From Artemia franciscana (lineage: Eukaryota > Arthropoda > Branchiopoda > Anostraca > Artemiidae): a stretch of 64,000 nucleotides of DNA. The position numbers were made by a program, and so were the translations under genes. This document shows positions 1 through 10,119 of the stretch, piece by piece (the stretch's first letter is position 1; each line of letters opens with the position of its first letter). A model generated the notes under the pieces. The model made no database searches. It was given only the letters and a program-made list of their open reading frames with translations, and was not told the origin of the DNA. Location: positions 9,451,008 through 9,515,007 of the forward strand of contig NC_088881.1 of NCBI RefSeq assembly GCF_032884065.1. The letters are read 5' to 3'.

Positions 1-28
1 GTGTTGGATAAATAACTGATTAAATTTG

Positions 29-259
29 CGAAAGTATTACAGTTCAGAATAGGGATGAAACTTTTTAATCGACAGTGAATAGATATAAAATTTTTAAGGG
101 GACATTTCGAACACATATACAGTGTTCATCATCAGCAGTAAAACTAAAAGACATAAAAAAAAATACCCAATAAACTAATTACACATAGTTTATTGCTCTT
201 AATTTTTTCAATGCAACAGCGGAAGCAAATCTTCTTGACCTTTTCGGTTCCGGTTCATA
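29..259 (+). repeat. left arm of PLE terminal inverted repeat
   Basis: The reverse complement of this segment matches 491-722 with scattered mismatches and small indels. It contains the PLE stop codon region, the 3' untranslated region and a hammerhead-like core (105-135, minus strand). Confidence 0.85.
105..135 (-). ncRNA. hammerhead-ribozyme-like core (PLE terminus)
   Basis: On the minus strand CTGATGA is followed after exactly 20 nt by GAAA. Between them one unpaired base is followed by GAACAC and GTGTTC, which pair as a stem II with a 7-nt loop. Hammerhead ribozymes are known from Penelope-like elements. Stems I and III and the cleavage site were not convincingly traced, so activity is unproven. 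Confidence 0.4.
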
Positions 260-480
260 AGATATATCTGACATATCAGGTGGACAGAGGTCATAGCCCT
301 TAGGTGAAATGAAATTGACTTTATTTGATCTCAGTAAATTATCATAAATTGAATTCAATCCAGATTCAACTGTATCTCTGTTTATGGAATTATTTTTGAA
401 TATTTTTTTTTTTAAATTTCGATTGTTTCCCTGAAAATTTGCTTTAAACCTTGGTCCCTTAGAAATCTTTGTAAACCATT
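179..480 (-). pseudogene. PLE ORF C-terminus (after the GIY-YIG domain), degraded
   Basis: Read on the minus strand, the segment has a stretch like 'FRETIEI', a frameshift, then 'SINRDTVESGLNSIYDNLL', a basic cluster KRSRR and the end RAINYV followed by a stop at 179-181. The intact-looking PLE at 50183-50650 has the same order: VREAIEIKRNF, SLNRDLGEYTLDPMY, then a basic tail. This places the segment just downstream of the GIY-YIG endonuclease domain. The KRSRR patch could be a nuclear localisation signal. The frame is broken near 420, where a homopolymer run lies. Family assignment rests on the match to the second copy in this window. Confidence 0.6.
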
Positions 481-490
481 AGATGAATCT

Positions 491-722
491 AATGAACCGG
501 AACCGAAAAGGTCAAGGAGATTTGATTATGCTGTTGTATTGAAAAATAAGAGCAATAAACTATGTGTAATTAGTTTATTGGGTATTTTTTTTATGTCTTT
601 TAGTTTTACTGCTGATGATGAACACTGTACATGTGTTTGAAATATTCAGTTAAAAATTTTATATCTGTTCACTATCGATTAAAAAGGTTTCATCCCTATT
701 TCGAATCGTTATACTTTCGTCA
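491..722 (-). repeat. right arm of PLE terminal inverted repeat
   Basis: Inverted copy of 29-259, spacer about 230 bp. The arm runs from a GAACCGGAACC motif to the 'atactttcgt' immediately before the ATG at 722. In this arm the C-terminal coding piece lies on the + strand, with stops. Confidence 0.85.
612..642 (+). ncRNA. hammerhead-ribozyme-like core (PLE terminus)
   Basis: CTGATGA at 612-618, 20 nt, then GAAA at 639-642. Stem II is GAACAC with GTGTTT, so it has one G-T wobble relative to the left-arm copy. Same position in the PLE terminus as the other three cores in this window. Confidence 0.4.
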
Positions 723-990
723 TGGAAAGGCAGTGTGGTCTTCGAAGTTATCTATGATTAAATTGGGAAACTCAGCTATCTTATATAAGAGGAATGATAG
801 CAGAAAAACCAAAATTAAGGCTCTTAACGAATTTCCTCAGACTTTTGACCTATCCAGATTGTTTTTTTATGCGAGAATATCCCAAGATAACGAATTTTCC
901 CGAAAAAATATGGAGCCGTTTTCGAGAACATGCAAAAATACACAATTATTGCTCACTTATAAAGATAGTAATATATAAAATATTTTTTGA
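722..990 (+). pseudogene. PLE ORF N-terminus, broken
   Basis: The ATG at 722 opens with MERQCGLRSYL and reaches a stop almost at once; related residues continue in other frames toward 990. The same start (MERQCGLRHYL) occurs at 50934 next to the Penelope-like 3' terminus, and MEKQCGLRRYL at 60890 on the minus strand. I infer it is the N-terminus of the PLE protein because of its repeated position next to PLE termini; I do not know a function for this part. Confidence 0.45.
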
Positions 991-1000
991 TACATAAATT

Positions 1001-1439
1001 ATAAAACGTCGACTAAATAATTAAAAGAATGATCAAATCAAAAAGAATAAATTTGTATTAATATAACAGTTAGCCAAGGGCATGTCATGAGAAAATTGTA
1101 AAAATAAGAGAGAAAAATAAAATAGTTTCAAAAATGAAAATACAAAAATCAAGAACGCTTTGTTTCGAAACTAGTTTCTAAAGTGTTTGATACATCAACT
1201 AGTTTTGGTATTTGTAAAAATACAAATTCAAATACTGTAATAGTTTCAAAAGTAATTACAGAAGCAAAAAAGAAAAAAAAAATGATTTGTTTCTGCTGGA
1301 AAAACTTCTTTTCACTGCCAAAATTTCTCCGTTTAAATCCTATATACCTTGCGAACTGTCCCAGTGATATTTGTTGACAATATAATTGAACTACTGCTAG
1401 TAATACTGCTATCAATAACTCGCCACAGCAACATGCGGT
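1001..1439. other. AT-rich spacer, nothing recognised
   Basis: AT-rich sequence with homopolymer runs. Open frames here have no recognisable motif and overlap each other on both strands. Confidence 0.5.
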
Positions 1440-3480
1440 GTGAGGCCAACACAGCTACGCAAACTCCATATCTATCCCAATATATTCAAAGCTTTTGTCT
1501 TACTCGCTTCCTCGGAAGTTCCAAACTCCCTTAAATCTTTTCTTATGACCAAGGGGTTATCCTTTCCTATGCAAACCTTTTGGTCTGAGGCAACCAAAGG
1601 TACACAGATGAGGCAGCCTGAGGCTGACACTGCTCCTCCTCCTCTACCCTAATCTTTTAAAAACTTCACTCTTTACTCACTCCCTCAAAGTTCTAATTTC
1701 CTTTAAGTCCTTTCTCATAACCAGGCGGTCATCCTTTATTATGCAGATCAAGCGGCCTGTGGCCAACACAGCTACGAACGCTCCAACTCTACCCTAATCT
1801 TTTCCAAGCTTCAGTGTTTACTCACTCCCTTGAAGTTCTAATTTCTTTCAAATCGTTTCTCATAACCCAGCGGTTATCATTTTTTTTGCAGTCCAGGTGG
1901 CCTGAGGCTAACGCTGCTCCTTCTCTACCCTAATCTTTTTAAAAGCCTCACTCTTGACACAGTTCCTCAAAGTTCCAGTTTCTTTCAAGTCCTTACTTAT
2001 AACCAAACGATCATCCTTTTTTATGCAGACCAGGTGCTCAGAGACCAACAATGCTCCTCCTCTTCCCTAATCTTTTTAAAAGCTTCGCTCTTGACACACT
2101 CCCTCAAAGTTCTGATTTCTTTTAAGTCCTTTCTTATAACCAAACGGTTATCCTTTTTTATGCTGACCAGGTGGTCAGAGGCCAACACTGCTCCTCCTCT
2201 ATCCTAATCTTTTTAAAAGCTTCACTTTTTACACACTCTCTCAAAGTTCCTATTTCTTTCAAGTACTTTCTTATAACCAAGCGGTCATCCTTTTTTATGG
2301 AGATCAGGTGGCCTGAGGCCAACATTGCTTTTCCTCTTTCTTTATGTTTTCAAAGCTTCATTCTTTATGCACTCCCTCAAAGTTCCAATTTCTTCAAGTC
2401 CTTTCTTGTAACCAAGTGGTCATTCTTTTTTACGCAGACCAGGTGGCCTGAGGCCAACACTGCTCCTCCTCTACCCTAATAGTTTTCAAAGCTTCACTCT
2501 TTGAACACTCCCTCAAAGTTTCAATTTCTTTTTAGTCCTTTCTTATAACCAAGCGGCAGTTGTTTTTTGGTAGACCAGATGGCCTAAGACCAACACTGCT
2601 TCTCCTCAATCCTAATCTTTTTGAACTCTCACTCTTTATATGCTCCCTTCAAGTCTCAATTTCTTTTAAGTCCTTTCTCATAACCAAGCGGTCATCCTTT
2701 CTTATTCAGATCAAGCGGCCTGTGGCCAACACAGCTACGGACGCTCCAACTCTACCCTAATCTTTTCAAAGTTTCACTGTTTATATGCTCCCTTAAAGTC
2801 TCAATTTCTTTAAGTCCTTTCTCATAACCAAGCGGTCATCCTTTCTTATGCAGACCAAGCGGCCTTAGGCTAACACAGCCTCGGATGTTCCTCCGTTACC
2901 CTAATCTTTTCCAAGCTTCACCGTTTACTCACTCCCTTGAAGCTCTACTTTCTTTAAGTCCTTCCTCATAATCAAGCGGTCATCCTTTTTATGCAGACAT
3001 AGCATCCTGAAGCCAACACAACTACAAACGCCTCTCCCCTACCATAATCTTTTCCAAGCTTCACTCTTTTCATACTCCCTCAAAGTTTCATTTTCTTTTA
3101 AGTCCTTTCTCATAACCAAGCGGTCACCCTTTCTTATACAAACCAAGCGGCCTGAGGTCAACACCGGTACGGGTACTCCTCCTCTACCCTAATCTTTTCC
3201 AAGTTTCACCCTTTAAACGCTCCCTTAAAGTTCAAATTTCATGTAAATAATTTTTGATAACCAGGCGGTCAACCTTTCTAACGCAGATCAAGTGGCTTGT
3301 GGCCAACACAGATATAGATGCTCCTCCGCTCCCCTAATCTTTGCCTAGCTTCACCGTTTACTCAATACCTCGAAGCTCTAATTTATTTCAAGTTCTTCAA
3401 CATAACCAAGCGGTCTTCCTTTTATATGCAGACCAAGCCTCCCGAGGCCATCAATAGTGGTATGGGCTTTTTGGATTTAG
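1440..3480. repeat. tandem satellite, ~138-bp unit, about 15 copies
   Basis: A unit built around 'CTACCCTAATCTTTT', 'CTCACTCCCTCAAAGTT', 'AAGTCCTTTCTCATAACC' and 'AAGCGGTCATCC' recurs every 136-140 bp with roughly 10-20% divergence. Open frames of up to 102 codons cross unit boundaries because the period is near a multiple of three. They show no protein motif and I do not regard them as genes. Confidence 0.9.
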
Positions 3481-5157
3481 AGTGACCCATAGCCACTACT
3501 CTTTTCTTCCTTAATGATTTAAAATTACGATGAAGTTGAACGGCGATTCCTCAAGACGCAGGTTTTATTAACTTTTCCAAGACGCAGGTGCTTATTATGT
3601 GATAGGGATCGTTTTTTAAAAGAAGGTGTTTGTTACATGAAAGAGAATATAAACCCACGAGGGCCAATAAAATAAAAACCCAAAAGGCCTAGGAAAATCC
3701 TTCAGGGCCCTCCGCTAAATCAGGTTTTTCTATGTTGTTGGAGTTCAGCCCCCCCCCCTGAATCAAGATTCAAACTTAGACATTACATCATAGTTTTTCA
3801 TGAATTCTTTAAAGACCCAGAGGGCCGGGAAAAAACTTTCAGGACCCTCCCAAGTAGGGATATAGTCCAAATTGATCATAGCCCCAATATTTTTCTGCTT
3901 CACTCACACACAGGCTTTTGATATAGTCAAACAAAGGATTTTCCTCTATTTTCAGGAACATTGTGTGAAAGGTTATACAGTTTAGATGTCTGTTGATTTC
4001 TAGGAATAAGGGCTTGTTATTCTTCTAGCAGGATCGGGTAATTTTCATTGTTCTGGGAGGGGGGGGGGGTAAAAACAGGGTATGAAATTAGTATTTTCAA
4101 CTGTCTTATATTAGATCTGGAACTTGATACATCAAGATTAAAAAAATGGATACGTCCCAAAGATACCAACAAGTAAGTCTCATTGTATATTAAGGATACC
4201 CCCCTCACAAAAAAGGCGATATTGTAACAAAATTTTGGTTACTATAGTTCACTATATTAGTCCAACAACTAACCCTTCCCCAACCCTCATAAAAAAGCTT
4301 TATTGGAGGTATAATAATCTTATTTTCTCGTAGAATTACATTTACTGTAGATTTTTCTGCTATCTCAAAAGCTCCTTGCGAATCGAAGCATGTTTTGACA
4401 GATTGGTTAAACATACATTGTATATTACTTCTTAGCTATTTGGGTTGTACATATCCTTCGACAGGTATCGTCACACTAATTTAGTGAAGGGGTGCATTCT
4501 TGCCATCGGGTAATTTGAACGCTCTAATAGCAATTAAGCCGGGCAAACCGTTTCACAATAAAGATCTATTTTTCTCATACAATGATCCTTACGTTGTTCA
4601 CTAAAATTGTCATGTAAAGTGTGATCTATTTACACTAAATCTTTGATTTTCTCGGGGGATGGAGCTAGTTATGGTTATTATTTCCATATGGAAAATGCAA
4701 CTGCCTCCAATTTAACTAGTCAATGGTTATTTGAGGAACGAGGGCATGGATCGAGCGTTTATCAATTATTAAAAAGGGTCGCTTCTAACAACTGCTTTGC
4801 ATAGTGAATTGTCTATCTAAACAAATTACTTCTTTACGCTAAACGATTACATAAATCTATGCGTTAAATGAGGGTGTCGGCAATATTTGTCTATATAGTA
4901 AATAAAAATAGGTAAAGAAGGAACATTTTGGCCATAATAATAAATTATTATGTATGGTCTCTCCTCGCCTACTCAGGAGCTATGGATCCATTTTGAAGTA
5001 ATGTTTTCGGTTACACTTTAATATTAAAATTGAAGTTAAAAAGAGGTTCTATGTTGAAACTAGAAATTTATTCTTGTTTTCAGAATGTTTTGTTTAATAC
5101 GTTTAAACTCTGTGTATACAAAACTTTTGTAGCTTAAGTGGGAAATATGTGGCAACT

Positions 5158-5462
5158 TGCAAAAATCAAGACGTCATTATTTAGAAATCCAGAACAATCC
5201 TTAGAAATCAAGAAGAATACATAGAAATTAAGACCAAACAATACAAATCATGACCAATTGTAGAAACTATGAGCAATGCATAGAATCCAGACCAAACCAA
5301 AGAAAATCAAGGCCAAACTCTAGAAAAGATGGTCAACCTTAAAAATCAAGACCAATCCGAAGAAATCAAGGACAATATCTAAAAATCAAGACCAATGCGT
5401 ACGAATTATGACCAGGTCCCTAGAAATCTGGTCAAATTAATAAAAATCAAGATGAAACTAAA
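5158..5462 (+). repeat. degenerate 20-bp minisatellite (left arm)
   Basis: A 'TAGAAATCAAGACCAA'-like unit recurs about every 20 bp. It forms the inner end of the left arm of the giant inverted repeat. Confidence 0.8.
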
Positions 5463-5751
5463 ATTTTAATTCAAATTTTGGAATTTTAATTGAATACTTA
5501 TGGGCATCACGTCAAGGCTAATTGTAGAAAAAGCCAAAACAGATAGTTCCATTGAGTGAGGGGTAATTCTGGCATTAACCCCCCTTTTCTTAGGTTTGGA
5601 TAAAAATGATTTTAGTTCATTTGTTAACAGATATGCCTATCTATTATCCGTCCATGCGTCATTTCTAGGGCAGAAGAACTAAGGTAGATAGTCATATAGC
5701 TAAGATAGTCGTAGAACCTTTAGTTTTCCTATTGTTTAGAAAAAAAAACTG

Positions 5752-6075
5752 TATAAAGACAAAACAAATAGAAAATCTTTTAACAAAACTGTAAAAAACA
5801 AGACGAAACTGTCAAAACAGTAGACAAAACTATAGACAGGTCCATAAAAATCCAGAAAAACTCTATGGAAATCATAACCAATGCATAGAAATCAAGACGA
5901 GTAGAAATAAAGACTATTACATAGAAATCAATACCAAACCATAGAAATCAATACCAAAACTCTAGAAATTAAGGCCAACCTGTAAAAATCATAACCAATT
6001 CATAGAAATCTAGACGAATTGATAAAAATCAAAACCAATCTGTAGAAATCAAGACCAATACATAGAAATCCAGTA
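5752..6075 (+). repeat. degenerate 20-bp minisatellite (spacer block)
   Basis: Same 20-bp unit and orientation as 5158-5462, inside the spacer. Downstream, 6200-6310 repeats a piece of the right arm (7940-8035) in direct orientation, so the spacer holds a further partial copy of the family. Confidence 0.75.
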
Positions 6076-6504
6076 GTTTGGGGGTTATGAATGTAATAAT
6101 GCCCATAGGGAGCATACTATCGGAGCTACTAGCCCCGTCAAGCCGTTATTACGCGTTCCTGGGTCATGCGTCATACGATAGTAGTATTTTACGCTTGAGA
6201 CTTACCTTTTAGTATCTTTTCGACACACCCATTTTTTAAATCTTGAGGCATCACGTTCTATACCCACCGGAACAATGGAAATTGCCCAATTTTGGTATAA
6301 GTAGAAAATAGTAGAATAAAAAAGTTCAAACATAATCCAAAATAATTCGAAATAAACACACAAATCATTCTTAGGAAATATAAAATACTTTGCACGATTC
6401 TAACATATTTCTAACTGAATGAAAAATAGTTGGTGCACAACATACAATACTTTTGTGTTTTGCACAAGCTACAAAACACAAAAACTCTAATACTCACTAA
6501 GTTG

Positions 6505-6950
6505 ATTTCTATATATTGGTCTTGATTTCCAAGGGCTGTTCTGGATTTTTACATATTGATCTCTTGAGATTTTGTGAGTTGATCTGGATTTCTATGAGTT
6601 GGTCTTAATTTTGATGGGATTGCTCTAGATTTTTACATATTAAACGCCTGATTTCTTCGGTTTTGTCTTACTTTTTAGAGGTTGGCTTTGATTTCATTAG
6701 TTTGATCTTGGTTTTTATAAATTGGACCGAATCTCTTGAACCTGTTCATGATTTGTATGTATTGGTCTTGATTTTTAGATGTTTTCCTAGATTTTTTCGG
6801 ATTAGTCTTGATTTTTAGTGGGTGACCTTCATTTTTAGAATTTGGTCTTGATTTTTATCGTTTGGTCTGAATTCTTATGCATTGGTCTTGATTTCTAAGG
6901 ATTGTTCTGGATTTCTACATATTGATATCTTGATTTTCTTGAGTTCACAC
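6505..6950 (-). repeat. degenerate 20-bp minisatellite (right arm)
   Basis: Inverted counterpart of 5158-5462 ('TTGGTCTTGATTTCTA' about every 20 bp). It forms the inner end of the right arm. Confidence 0.8.
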
Positions 6951-8402
6951 ATATTTCGCAGTTGAGCTACAAAATTTTCATTTAACAGAGTTTAAATGCA
7001 ATAAGCGAAACATTCTGAAAACAAGAATAAAGTTATGGTTTCAACATAGCACCTCTATATATTCGATTTCAATAAGCTGCGGGCAGCCAAAAACATGACT
7101 TCCAAATGAGTGCATAGCCTCTTAGTAGGGGGGGAGGGGCCTCACATAATAATTCATTATTACAGCCAAAATTTCTTGTTTACCTATTTTTTATTTAATA
7201 CAGGGAAAAATATTACTCGTACTCTCATTTAATGCATAGATAAGTCACTTTTATGTAACTATTTAAAGTGAAGAAGAAATGGGTTTAGATAAACAATTAA
7301 CTTGGCAAAACAGTGGTAAGAAGCGACCCCTTTTGAAAATTAACAAAAGTTCGGTTTATACCCTCCTCCCTCGAATAAGCATTGACTAGTTAAATTGGAT
7401 ATTGTTACTTTTTCAATACGGAAATAGTAATTATAACTAGCTCGACCCCCCCCCCTCAAAAACCAAAGATTTAGTTGAAATATATCACACTTTCCATAAC
7501 TATTTTTCGAAACTTTATGCATTGTTCTGTGAGAAAAATATATCTTTATTGTGAAATCGTTTTCCTGTTTTAATTGCTATTAGATCATTCAATTTACCAG
7601 ATGGTTAGAATGCACCCTTTTACTCAATGAGTTTGCTGATATCTGTCCACGGATATGTACTACCCAAATAACTGAGGGGTGATAATTATTGTGTGTTTAA
7701 GCCATCTACCAGAATATTTTTTGATTAGCAGGGGTTTTTCGGAAATCGCAGACAAATTTACAGTAAATTTAATTCTGCGAGAAAATATGATTATTATACC
7801 TCCCATGATACTTTTTGATGGGGTAGGGGGTGGGGCTTTAGTTGCTAATCCAATATAGTGATTTATAGTTGCTCAAATTTGGGTATAATTTCACCTCTTT
7901 TTTGGTGGTGGCTGGTTTATCCTTAATATGCCTAAAGAGCTACCTGTTGGTATCTTTTTGACGTATCCATTTTTTCAATCTTGAGGCATCACGTTCTATA
8001 CCCCCCAGAACAATGGAAATTACCCGATTCTGCTATAAGAATAACAAGGCTTTGTTCCTAGAAAATCAATATATGTATAAAGTGTATAACGGTTCCTTTG
8101 CTTGACGAGAACGAAAGACTCTGTGTGTGTGAAGTATACAAATATTGGATTATGATCAATTCGGACTCTCTCCCTACTTGGGAGGGTCCCGAAGGTTTTT
8201 TCCTAGTCCTCGTGACTTTTTTTGAAAAACCATAGAAAAATCATGATATAATGTCTACGTTTGCGTTTTTTCAGCGTGGCCCTGAGCTCCAACAACTTCT
8301 ATTATGTAACAACAAAACTGATCATAATTTGGTGGGGGGAGGGTGAAGGGTTTTTCCTGGCCCTCGCCGTTTTTTAAACAATCAAAGGAAATAGATTTTC
8401 TA

Positions 8403-8540
8403 TCAAGCGGTAATCCTATCTTATGCAGACCAAGTGGCCTGAAACCATTATAGCTGCGGACGCTCCTTCTGTACCGTATTCTTTTCAAGCTTCACTGTTT
8501 ACTCACTCCCTCAAAGCTCCCATTTCCTCAAAATCCCTTT
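8403..8540 (+). repeat. isolated monomer of the 138-bp satellite
   Basis: One unit matching the array at 1440-3480 in the same orientation ('AAGCGGTAATCC', 'TTTACTCACTCCCTCAAAG'). It is separated from the array by the whole giant inverted repeat and abuts its right end. Confidence 0.8.
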
Positions 8541-8561
8541 GTTTGACTTCTTTCTGCCCCG

Positions 8562-9110
8562 TTGGAGAAGAACCAACTAAATGTCGTCGTAGTGGCTTTT
8601 GGAGACATCGCGGTTTTTGTGCCATTTGAATTTGGATCTAAATGGATAGACCAAACCATCCAAATCCAGACCAAACTCTAGAAATGAAGGTCAGCCTCTA
8701 AAAAACATCATTTACATCATCAAAAGACTACGATGACATCAATAATCAATCATCAAAAATACTTCGATGGAATCAATCATTATTTAAATCATCAATCTAA
8801 AAATGAATCATCAAAATGTTCGGGCATGAATAGATCTACGATTATATGCTGTACGATCTAAATTAAACATTTTCACATGTTAAACTGGAAATTAAAATAC
8901 TTTACGCTTCTTCTTCTAGCAACAAGGACAACCTTAAGCGAAGATTATGTTAATGACGTTTTGTATAGCAGTATCTTCTAGCAGTATATTATGTCAATGA
9001 GTTTTGCATAGCAGTATCTTCTAGCAGTATATTTTGAGAAGAATCAACTAAATGTCATCGTAGTCGTTTTGCAGATATCTCGGTTGTTGTACCATTGAAT
9101 CTTGAAAGGA
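8562..9110. repeat. short local direct repeats upstream of RARS2 exon
   Basis: A 75-bp block at 8562-8636 recurs at about 9031-9105 ('CAACTAAATGTC.TCGTAGT'). In between is an ATCA-rich simple stretch (8700-8820) and the duplicated exon piece at 8846-8960. Together they show repeated local duplication in this intron. Confidence 0.65.
8846..8960 (+). pseudogene. partial duplicate of the RARS2 exon at 9695 (pseudo-exon)
   Basis: This stretch copies 9616-9733: the same intron tail ('CTGTACGATCTAAA', 'ACATGTTAAAC'), the same acceptor (TTCTTCTAG ending at 8919) and the first ~41 nt of the exon (8920-8960). After that it diverges and the reading frame hits a TAG within about seven codons. It therefore cannot replace the real exon, though its acceptor looks usable. 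The copy differs from the real exon at a few sites, so the duplication is not brand new. Confidence 0.8.
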
Positions 9111-9694
9111 TTTCGCTGAGAAAATTTCTGATTCAGTCTTTTGCGCACCAACAATCCTTAATAACTGCCCGACAATCCTTAAAAGCTAAAAACATTATTT
9201 TGTCGTCTTCCTATAAGATAACGGATATACTCAATACGCCCTTTTTGTTTATGGCCCGACGGATAGTTGAAAATTGGATTCTTACCGCTGAAATCATACA
9301 CATTTTTTAACCGGTGATTGAGTACCTTCAGATCGTGTTTGCTATTTAACAAAGATTCTAGATTTCAGAATTAACGATTAAATAATTCGTGCCATGAATT
9401 TTTGTGATACTCTGCTATACGATATTTAAATTCTCACATTTTATTGAAAAAATAAAATGCTTTTTTTATTTTTAACAACAAGCAATATAAGGGGAATTGC
9501 GCCCCCTTCCCTGATTGGCACCCTGACCTGAGTGTCTTTCCATCAGTTTTCTCACTTGTGAGGGCGCTGGATCTTGGCAATCGCAATTTGCTGGGCCTTC
9601 CCTAAATTTTCCATGATTATCTGCTGTACGATCTAAACTAGAAATTTTGACATGTTAAACCGGCAAGTAAAATATTTTACGCTTTTTCTTTTAG

Positions 9695-9819
9695 CAACAA
9701 GGACAACCTTAAACGAAGATTACGTCAATGACGTCCTGGGAATATCTGCAGTTTTAGTGAATGATTTGAAGCAAAGACGTCAGAAAGACTACGTTTTCAA
9801 CTGGGAGAAAATTCTAGCT
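9695..9819 (+). CDS. RARS2: mitochondrial arginyl-tRNA synthetase, exon (end of catalytic core)
   Basis: ArgRS joins arginine to tRNA-Arg in mitochondria (class I synthetase). This exon follows a pyrimidine-rich acceptor (CTTTTAG) and ends at the donor GCT|GTAAGT. It enters with two bases of a split codon and leaves in phase 0. The 41 full codons read TTLNEDYVNDVLGISAVLVN and on to DYVFNWEKILA. From memory, this aligns with the segment of human RARS2 just before the 'GDTG' motif (GLAALIIQDF...DYKFSWDRVFQ). It is the helical end of the catalytic domain. The HIGH-motif and other upstream exons are not in the window. The next exon is 19.7 kb downstream and in phase. Confidence 0.85.
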
Positions 9820-10119
9820 GTAAGTTTCATTTAGAACATTTCTGTGCTAAGCTATTTACTACAAAAAAGTATAAATTCGAAGAATTATTGTAAAATGGAT
9901 TTTTTTTTGTAAAATGTCTTTGGGGTCCCTTTATCGATCGGGTTATTTCAATTCAATTATTAATGCGAAAATGAATAGACAAAAGTGTAAAAATTAAATA
10001 AAGCTTCTGAGCGACAACACCACAAGGGATAAAACTCAAAAACTTGAAAAAAAAACAAAAAAAAACAAAAAAACACAGCAACACAACGCCACACAATCTG
10101 AAAAATAAAAAAACGAAAA
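9820..10119. other. start of RARS2 intron, nothing recognised
   Basis: AT-rich intron sequence with A-runs near 10050. It begins with the donor GTAAGT and holds no recognisable element before the tandem array. Confidence 0.5.

Larger units (their letters stand above)
1..1000. mobile_element. Penelope-like element fragments, inverted arrangement
   Basis: Two pieces of a Penelope-like retroelement (PLE) lie head to head. On the minus strand, 179-480 encodes a PLE C-terminus. The same terminal segment is repeated in inverted orientation at 491-722 and runs on into a second ORF start at 722. Seen directly: the inverted repeat, the C-terminal motif SINRD followed by a basic KRSRR cluster, and the MERQCGLR start that recurs at 50934 and, inverted, at 60890. 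Known: PLEs often carry their terminal repeats inverted or in partial tandem. Inferred: this is a dead, rearranged copy continuing to the left of the window. Confidence 0.65.
3670..8380. repeat. giant diverged inverted repeat (~1.8-kb arms, ~1-kb spacer)
   Basis: The left arm (about 3670-5462) pairs with the reverse complement of the right arm (about 6505-8380) along almost its whole length. Landmarks: 'GGACCCTCCCAAGTAGGGA' near 3840 and inverted near 8170; 'AAAAAATGGATACGTC' near 4140 and inverted near 7960; 'TTTAACTAGTCAATG' near 4710 and inverted near 7385; 'TTCTTGTTTTCAGAATGTTT' near 5071 and inverted near 7010. Identity by eye is roughly 75-80% with indels. It has no convincing ORF. It may be an old foldback transposon or an inverted pair of one repeat. 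Confidence 0.85.

Noticed and set aside
1440-2760. Open frames of 61-102 codons across the 138-bp satellite
   Set aside because: They follow the repeat period and carry no domain; other units break the frame.
8255-8488. Minus-strand open frame at the end of the giant inverted repeat
   Set aside because: It crosses from the inverted repeat into a satellite monomer and has no counterpart in the left arm.
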